In this document: piece by piece, positions 58,657-64,000 of the stretch
Numbering within the stretch: position 1 is the stretch's first letter
Layout: every line of letters starts with the position of its first letter
From: Prochlorococcus marinus str. MIT 9312
GTDB lineage: Bacteria > Cyanobacteriota > Cyanobacteriia > PCC-6307 > Cyanobiaceae
DNA length: 64,000 bases
Reading direction: 5' to 3'
Assembly (NCBI RefSeq): GCF_000012645.1
Contig: NC_007577.1
Span: forward strand, 496,001-560,000
The notes under the pieces: model-generated
Seen by the model: only the letters and a program-made list of their open reading frames with translations
What the model was told of the DNA's origin: nothing
Database searches by the model: none
Translations under genes and position numbers: made by a program

Positions 58657-59250
58657 TTGGAAAAAAGAAATCCCATTATATTGATTCATGGTCTTTGGAA
58701 TACTTCAAGTATTTTTTCTTCTATCACTTCAAAACTGGATGAAATTGGAATTGAATATTTTGCCCCAACTCTTAGTCATTCATATGGAATGACTTCAATT
58801 ATTGATTTAACAAATATATTAAACGGATTAATTTTAGAGAAATACGGTTTAGAAAAAGAAATAGATATTTTAGGATTTTCTATGGGAGGAATAATTGCTA
58901 GGTATTGGATTCAAAAATTTGATGGATATAAAAGAACAAGAAGATTAATATCTATAGGCTCCCCTCACAAAGGAACATTGATGGCTCAATTAGTACCTAA
59001 ATACCCTTTTAGAGGAATATCAGAAATGAAAATAAATAGTAAGTTTCTTAAAGAACTTGCAAACAATGATTTTTTTCTTAATGATATCGAGTGTATAAGT
59101 TTCTATACTTATTTGGATCTAATGGTTTTTCCTTCCTGGTGGACTAATTTAAATTTAGGAGAAAAAATATCAGTAAAAGTATATAAACATAGAAATTTAG
59201 TAAGAAATAAAGTTTCTGTTAATAAAATAATTGAGAAAATTATTATGTAG
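58657..59250 (+). CDS. Lipase-like alpha/beta hydrolase
   Basis: A 197-residue protein with an N-terminal strand and oxyanion segment (PIILIHGLWNTSS), and nucleophile motif GFSMGG at about 71-76. SIGSPHKGTLMAQLVP follows. It resembles triacylglycerol-lipase-class (LipA/EstA-like) proteins with a short C-terminus. The substrate is unknown. The start is a TTG; it follows folB by 5 bp, and its 3' end overlaps the convergent M3 peptidase gene by 8 bp. Confidence 0.82.
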   Translation: MEKRNPIILIHGLWNTSSIFSSITSKLDEIGIEYFAPTLSHSYGMTSIIDLTNILNGLILEKYGLEKEIDILGFSMGGIIARYWIQKFDGYKRTRRLISIGSPHKGTLMAQLVPKYPFRGISEMKINSKFLKELANNDFFLNDIECISFYTYLDLMVFPSWWTNLNLGEKISVKVYKHRNLVRNKVSVNKIIEKIIM

Positions 59251-61330
59251 TTCCAGACAAGCCCAAGTGTCTTATTAGGGGATCTGTTTGTGGCTCTCTC
59301 CCTCTGAATAGTTTGAATATTTCTAATGGAGATAAGCTTCCTCCTAAGCTAAGTATTGTGTCTTTAAATTTCTTTCCTATTAATTTTAAATCCTCAGTAT
59401 TTTCCAGATCAGCTTCTTCAAACATAGAAAAAGCATCAGCACTTAGAACCTCAGCCCATTTATATGAGTAATATCCCGCAGAATATCCACCTGCAAATAT
59501 ATGACTAAAACAACAAAGAAATTGATCTTCTTGAATTGGGGCAATTACAGTAGTTTGTTCTGCAATTTCTCTTCTAAGTTTGTCTGCAGTTTTACCTTTG
59601 TTTTTATCAATATTACTGTGTAATCTGAGATCTGTAATCGCAAAATGAAGTTGTCTAAGTGTGTCCATTCCACAATTAAAAGTCCTGTTCTTTAAGAGTT
59701 TCTCAAAGTTTTCATCGGATAACTTTTCCCCTGTTTGATAGTGTTTAGCAATATTCAAGAGTGTATTTTTATGGAAGCACCAGTTCTCCATAAATTGACT
59801 TGGAAGTTCTACTGCATCCCATTCAACATTATTAATGCCAGCAGCTTGAGGGAGATTTACAGTAGTAAGCATATGTTGAAGACCGTGACCAAATTCATGG
59901 AAAAGTGTCTGAACTTCTTCGAAACTCATCAAACTAGGTTTGTCTTTTGATGGTGGAGTCTGATTACAAACAAGATAAGCCACCGGTAGGGTATTCTTCC
60001 CAACATTATTTTTATTCAAACATTCATCCATCCAAGCTCCTCCTCTTTTTGATTCCGGTCTAGAATAAGGATCGAGGTAAAAAGATGCTATTTTTTTTTC
60101 TTTTTTATCGAGGATATTAAAAAACAAGACGTCATTATTCCATGAGGGTGCTTCATCAGTTGCTTCGACAACTTTAATTTCAAATAACTTTTCGCTTAGT
60201 TTAAACAAACCTTTTAAAACATCATTTAGAGGGAACCAAGGCCTCAAAGCCTCTTGATCTAAATTGAACTTTTCCTTTCTAAGAAGCTCAGACCAATAAC
60301 TAATATCCCATGGCTCAATAGTCTGGGAATGGGGAAACCCATTATCTTTAGAAAAATTTTCTAGTGATTGTAATTCCAATTTTGCTGTTTTAAAAGCTGG
60401 TTCTCTTAATTCCTCTAAAAGGGTTTCAACATTTTTAATTTCTTTGGCCATTTTCGTTGACAAACTCAGTTCTGCCCAACTTTTATACCCAAGAAGATTG
60501 GCCTGTTTAGTCCTTAGAGATAATATCTCTTCAATAATTTGAGAATTATTCTTTTCTCCATCTGAAGCCCTGCTCACAAATGCCTTATAGAGTTTTTCTC
60601 TGAGTTTACGGTCAGTGGCATATGTCATAAACGCTGTATAAGTTGGAATATCTAGGCTTAATTTCCAAGGACCATTTATAACGTTAACTTCGCCATCTTT
60701 CTTTAAGTGATTATGAGCTGATATTGCCATTAATTCTAGTACTCGATCAGGAAGACCATCAACTTCAGATTTTTTATTTAAAATTAAAAACCAATTTTTT
60801 GTAGCATCAAGAACGTTGTTGCTGAAATCTGTTGATAGCTTGCCAAGCTTTTCTGAAATTTCATTGAAATATTTTTGATCATTTTTTTGTAGAGAAATCC
60901 CCCTATGTTGCATTTCAAGTATTTCTTTATCTAGAATTCTATTTTTGATTCGATCAAAGTTATTTGTCTCTTTAAGCTTGACTAAGGAATTGTAAATTAC
61001 TTTACTTTGTCCAAATCTGTTACTCAAGCTAATAATCTCGGGAAGAAATTTTGAATAAACATCTCTAAGACTTTTAGAGTTATTTACGGCATTTAAGTGG
61101 CTTATTACCCCCCAACTCCACCTGAGGACTTCATTAACTTCATTTAAAGGGTTTATAACTTTATTCCAATCCAACTTTTTCTGAATCAAATAATTAGAAA
61201 GATCTTCCTCTATATTTTTGAAATCATTGCCTATCTTTATTAATACTTCTGGAAATTGTTTACTGATACTTTCTGGAGTAAATTTTTTAAATTCTGGTAA
61301 TTCTCCATATTTAAAAATTGTGGTTTCCAT
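59243..61330 (-). CDS. prlC: M3-family oligopeptidase (PrlC/OpdA-like)
   Basis: A 695-residue zinc metallopeptidase that degrades short peptides in the cytosol. The motif HEFGH (LFHEFGHGLQHML) with the downstream Glu in NNVEWDAVELPSQFMENW is intact. Large helical parts flank the active site. Length matches E. coli OpdA. Single gene, with ndhD 20 bp upstream on the same strand. Confidence 0.94.
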   Translation of the reverse strand: METTIFKYGELPEFKKFTPESISKQFPEVLIKIGNDFKNIEEDLSNYLIQKKLDWNKVINPLNEVNEVLRWSWGVISHLNAVNNSKSLRDVYSKFLPEIISLSNRFGQSKVIYNSLVKLKETNNFDRIKNRILDKEILEMQHRGISLQKNDQKYFNEISEKLGKLSTDFSNNVLDATKNWFLILNKKSEVDGLPDRVLELMAISAHNHLKKDGEVNVINGPWKLSLDIPTYTAFMTYATDRKLREKLYKAFVSRASDGEKNNSQIIEEILSLRTKQANLLGYKSWAELSLSTKMAKEIKNVETLLEELREPAFKTAKLELQSLENFSKDNGFPHSQTIEPWDISYWSELLRKEKFNLDQEALRPWFPLNDVLKGLFKLSEKLFEIKVVEATDEAPSWNNDVLFFNILDKKEKKIASFYLDPYSRPESKRGGAWMDECLNKNNVGKNTLPVAYLVCNQTPPSKDKPSLMSFEEVQTLFHEFGHGLQHMLTTVNLPQAAGINNVEWDAVELPSQFMENWCFHKNTLLNIAKHYQTGEKLSDENFEKLLKNRTFNCGMDTLRQLHFAITDLRLHSNIDKNKGKTADKLRREIAEQTTVIAPIQEDQFLCCFSHIFAGGYSAGYYSYKWAEVLSADAFSMFEEADLENTEDLKLIGKKFKDTILSLGGSLSPLEIFKLFRGREPQTDPLIRHLGLSGTT

Positions 61331-61350
61331 TTATTTAAGACAAATTAAAC

Positions 61351-62889
61351 TTAACTAATGTTTGAAATTAGCCCTACTAATTTAGCTAAAGTTAGCTGCT
61401 GACTGAGAGCATTGGTTGAAGATTCATATAAATTTATGGCTATTTTTGGCCAAAAACCTATCACTAAAGTAGGAAATAATAAACTAAAGCCAATTGTCAA
61501 TTCTCTACCATTCATTTCTTTAACTGTTGCTAGTGCAGGAATTCTAGGTCCAAAAAATACTCTTCTACACATAGATAGTAGATATATTGGAGTAAGGACT
61601 AGACCAATAGCTGCTATAAGAATTGTGATTGATCTAAAAAGGGAACTGAAGCCTTCTTGACTTGTGATACCTAGAAAAATCGTGATTTCACTTATAAACC
61701 CGCTCATGCCTGGTAATGCTAGGGAAGCTAGTGAGCTTGTCAAGAAAAAAGCAAAAGTTATTGGCAAGACCTTGGCTAAACCACCCATATTCGGAATAGA
61801 AAGAGTATTTGTTCTTTCGTAGAATGAGCCTGTAACAAAAAACATAGCTGCTGCAATGAGTCCGTGGCTGATCATTTGAAGCATTGCACCGCTTATCCCT
61901 AAAGAATCTACCGCTCCGATCCCTAAAAGAACAAAACCCATATGACTTACTGAGCTACATGCAATTCTCCTTTTGACATTATCTTGCGCGAATGCATTAA
62001 GTGCTCCGTAAATTATATTGATTATTCCAAGAATAATTAATGCAGGTGCAATTTGCAGATGTACTTCAGGTAATATTTGAACGTTGAATCTTAATAGAGC
62101 GTAGCCACCCATTTTTAAGAGTATACCTGCAAGTAACATTGATACTGGAGCATTAGCCTCTCCATGCGCATCTGGCAACCAAGTATGTAGTGGAAAGATA
62201 GGTAATTTCACTCCAAAACCAATTAAAAATCCGAGATATGATAATAAAGCTAGACTACCTGTTACGTGTTTATTGGTTAAATCAGTAATATTTAATGTAA
62301 AAGTCTCACCACTTAAGGCAATTGCTAATCCGCTTATTAGGATTAGTAAAGAAGCCAAAGCTGTATAAAGAATAAATTTGGTGGCTGCATATAATTTCTT
62401 TTTTCCTCCCCAAATAGCAATAAGAAGATATACCGGAACCAACTCTAGTTCCCAAGCTAAGAAAAATAATAGGAAATCTTGAGAGAGGAAAACTAGGGCC
62501 TGCGCTGATGCTTGAACTAATAAAAGCGCAAAATATAAATTAGATTTTTTCTTTATTTTCCAACTTGCAGCAGCTGATAAAAAAGTAATTAACCCACTCA
62601 AAGCCACTAAAGGCGCAGATAACCCATCCACTCCAAGAGACCACTCTAAGCCTATCGAAGGTAACCAGACAGCTCTTTCTACAAGTTGCAAAGAGCTATC
62701 TGAAGTATTAAATTTTTGGAAAAGTACACCAATTATCAGTAAAAAATCTATAAACAAAAAACTTAATGAGATATTTCTAGGGAGCGTATTGTCTTCCCCT
62801 TCCTTCGAACTCAAAAAAGGCATTATTAATGCCCCAATTAAAGGTAGTAAAACAATTGATGATAGCCAAGGGAAAGATTCTAAATTCAT
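61351..62889 (-). CDS. ndhD: NDH-1 subunit 4 (NdhD)
   Basis: A 512-residue proton-pumping membrane subunit of thylakoid NDH-1 with about 14 helices. The conserved segment [20 protein letters not shown] includes the antiporter-like proton channel region; [18 protein letters not shown] follows, and the Lys in the pumping path is present. Probably the NdhD1 type used in respiratory/cyclic flow, given the lack of CO2-uptake neighbours, but paralogue assignment is uncertain. Confidence 0.95.
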   Translation of the reverse strand: MNLESFPWLSSIVLLPLIGALIMPFLSSKEGEDNTLPRNISLSFLFIDFLLIIGVLFQKFNTSDSSLQLVERAVWLPSIGLEWSLGVDGLSAPLVALSGLITFLSAAASWKIKKKSNLYFALLLVQASAQALVFLSQDFLLFFLAWELELVPVYLLIAIWGGKKKLYAATKFILYTALASLLILISGLAIALSGETFTLNITDLTNKHVTGSLALLSYLGFLIGFGVKLPIFPLHTWLPDAHGEANAPVSMLLAGILLKMGGYALLRFNVQILPEVHLQIAPALIILGIINIIYGALNAFAQDNVKRRIACSSVSHMGFVLLGIGAVDSLGISGAMLQMISHGLIAAAMFFVTGSFYERTNTLSIPNMGGLAKVLPITFAFFLTSSLASLALPGMSGFISEITIFLGITSQEGFSSLFRSITILIAAIGLVLTPIYLLSMCRRVFFGPRIPALATVKEMNGRELTIGFSLLFPTLVIGFWPKIAINLYESSTNALSQQLTLAKLVGLISNIS

Positions 62890-62967
62890 TTTGTAATGAA
62901 TAATTTTTTTATTCTAGTTGAAGTTGCACTAGCTTGAGACTATAACATTAAAAATGCCTAAGTAAAA

Positions 62968-63915
62968 CTACCTACTAGAGATAGTGCTGAATTGGCTGCC
63001 TGTTGTTTGAAGGTTTAAAAATGGTGCTCTACTTGCTACACCTGACTTCTCCCATGCTTTTACCATGGCTTGACTAACCTCCTTGCCATTTTCTTTTTTA
63101 CACAAAGCTAAGATGCTTGGTCCCGCCCCACTAATTGCGCATCCTAAAGCACCTGCTTGTAGTGCGGCATCTTTGACTTCCAGCCCACCTTTAATAAGCT
63201 TCCATCGGTATGGTTCATGTAGCTTATCAAACATTCCCTCTTTTATTAATTCATCGTTTCCTGCTTTTAAGCCATTTAGCAATAAAGTAAGTGCCCCCAT
63301 ATTTGTAACTGCATCAGATATTGGTACATTCTTAGGCATTACTTTCCTTGCTTCACTTGTGCTTAAACGAATCGCAGGTATTGCTACAACAGCTTTGATA
63401 GAGTCGTGCCAATCACATCTTATGATTCTCCATCTTTGAGAAGAAGACCGGGCCGTTAAGCAAAGCCCCCCCAAAAGAGAGGGTACTACATTATCAGGAT
63501 GGCCTTCAATATCAATAGCAAGTTCTAGAAGTTTTTCTTTGGGCAGTGGAGAGTTCATTATTGCATTTGCTCCGATTAGTCCAGCAACTATTGCTGTAGC
63601 ACTACTTCCAAGGCCGCGTGCCGGAGGTACAGCCAACTTTACTCTTGCTTCAAGCGCAAAAGGCTCCATATTTGCACTCTCCCATACTTTCTGAGCCGCT
63701 CTAAAAACTAAGTTTTCAGGTCCCCCTCTTAAATGATTCCCATCTGTACTTTCCATTATTAGATCAAATCTATCTCCACCACCTTCAATTCTTGTAAAAA
63801 TAAATTCATTATGTAAATCTAATGCTGCACCAAGGCAGTCGAATCCAGGCCCCAAATTAGCAGTTGTGGAAGGTACTGTTACTCTTATTTTTTTTCCTAC
63901 TTCAGGAATAGACAT
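62968..63915 (-). CDS. thrB: Homoserine kinase
   Basis: A 315-residue GHMP kinase for threonine synthesis. The ATP-binding motif PPARGLGSSATAIVAGL is at about 90-106; VPSTTANLGPGFDCLG near the N-terminus is the substrate motif; GCAISGAGPSILAL near the C-terminus is the third GHMP motif. It begins 6 bp after the probable glucokinase gene ends, so the two are probably co-transcribed. A C7 run lies within the gene near 63466. Confidence 0.97.
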   Translation of the reverse strand: MSIPEVGKKIRVTVPSTTANLGPGFDCLGAALDLHNEFIFTRIEGGGDRFDLIMESTDGNHLRGGPENLVFRAAQKVWESANMEPFALEARVKLAVPPARGLGSSATAIVAGLIGANAIMNSPLPKEKLLELAIDIEGHPDNVVPSLLGGLCLTARSSSQRWRIIRCDWHDSIKAVVAIPAIRLSTSEARKVMPKNVPISDAVTNMGALTLLLNGLKAGNDELIKEGMFDKLHEPYRWKLIKGGLEVKDAALQAGALGCAISGAGPSILALCKKENGKEVSQAMVKAWEKSGVASRAPFLNLQTTGSQFSTISSR

Positions 63916-63921
63916 TTCTTG

Positions 63922-64000
63922 TTACTCAGTTTTTAAAAGCATTTTTGCTCTGCAGGCTGCACTAAAAAGCCCAAACTCTTCATCTAAAATCACTTTCAGA
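63922..64000 (-). CDS. glk: C-terminal end of a gene, probably glucokinase
   Basis: Only about 25 codons are visible, ending KVILDEEFGLFSAACRAKML then LKTE and a TAA at 63924-63922. The GLxGAA-like segment (GLFSAACRA) near the end is typical of ROK/glucokinase C-termini, and glk-thrB adjacency is what I remember for this genus. The assignment rests on this short stretch. Confidence 0.55.
   Translation of the reverse strand, partial: LKVILDEEFGLFSAACRAKMLLKTE

Noticed and set aside
63460-63475. C7 tract in thrB as a phase-variation site
   Set aside because: Shorter than the C8 in accA/SDR, within the middle of an essential biosynthetic gene and in frame with conserved residues, so slippage control is unlikely.

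Overview
The window is a stretch of chromosome from a high-light-adapted Prochlorococcus. The DNA is AT-rich and gene-dense. Form IA RuBisCO sits inside an alpha-carboxysome cluster, and both light-dependent and dark-operative protochlorophyllide reductases are present together with psaM, plastocyanin, ndhL and ndhD. The alkane-synthesis pair (ADO, AAR) and several marine-picocyanobacterial families of unknown function (DUF3136, DUF3007, Ycf51) point the same way. I cannot resolve the strain. I see no insertion sequence, prophage, CRISPR array or rRNA operon; this is core genome with one tRNA-Leu(UAA).

Layout. 1-9.6 kb: the start of a gene that may be metK, an S1-domain protein, a creatininase-family amidohydrolase, then ADO, AAR, accA and an SDR (fatty-acid supply and conversion to alkanes), followed by folE, trpF, a site-2-protease-like M50 peptidase, a lipoate ligase and the tiny psaM. 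9.7-15.6 kb: chlorophyll synthesis, with LPOR on the plus strand facing chlN-chlB-chlL on the minus strand. 15.6-24.3 kb: the carboxysome locus csoS1D, (rdgB antisense), csoS1, rbcL, rbcS, csoS2, csoSCA, csoS4A, csoS4B and acRAF. 24.3-31.7 kb: RidA, glyoxalase II, short-form hisG, an MsbA-like ABC exporter with an overlapping GNAT gene, a two-gene glycosyltransferase pair and dnaA. 31.7-38.3 kb: a GST-like protein, glutathione reductase, a Ca2+/cation antiporter, pyrC, tRNA-Leu, ndhL-DUF3007-trpA. 38.4-45.4 kb: cyAbrB, a YciI-like protein, a sigma factor with two small downstream genes, hisIE, a PTPS-like protein, clpB and petE. 45.4-64 kb: an epimerase, hemE, glgB, an S15/CocE hydrolase, small conserved proteins, TamB, proA, folB, a lipase-like hydrolase, an M3 oligopeptidase, ndhD, thrB and the end of a probable glucokinase gene.

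How the genes work together. The carboxysome genes encode shell hexamers (CsoS1, CsoS1D), pentamer vertices (CsoS4A/B), the scaffold CsoS2, the carbonic anhydrase CsoSCA, both RuBisCO subunits and an assembly factor, a complete set apart from bicarbonate transport. The neighbouring chlorophyll genes, NDH-1 subunits, PSI subunit and plastocyanin belong to the same light-driven carbon-fixation programme, and glgB stores the product. The dehydrogenases, antioxidant (glutathione) genes and amino-acid, folate and pyrimidine genes are ordinary housekeeping.

I found no self-contained new gene system. The most interesting unexplained signals are regulatory. A perfect 11-bp palindrome occurs upstream of both csoS1D and csoS1. 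There is a textbook intrinsic terminator between rbcS and csoS2, and hairpins lie in the csoS1-rbcL and rbcL-rbcS spacers. A GC-rich structured block lies upstream of csoS1, and a nested inverted repeat lies between chlB and chlL. A C8 tract falls inside the accA/SDR overlap. Among proteins, the sigma factor with its two uncharacterised partners, the conserved unknown between chlN and csoS1D, and the variant PTPS metal site deserve attention.
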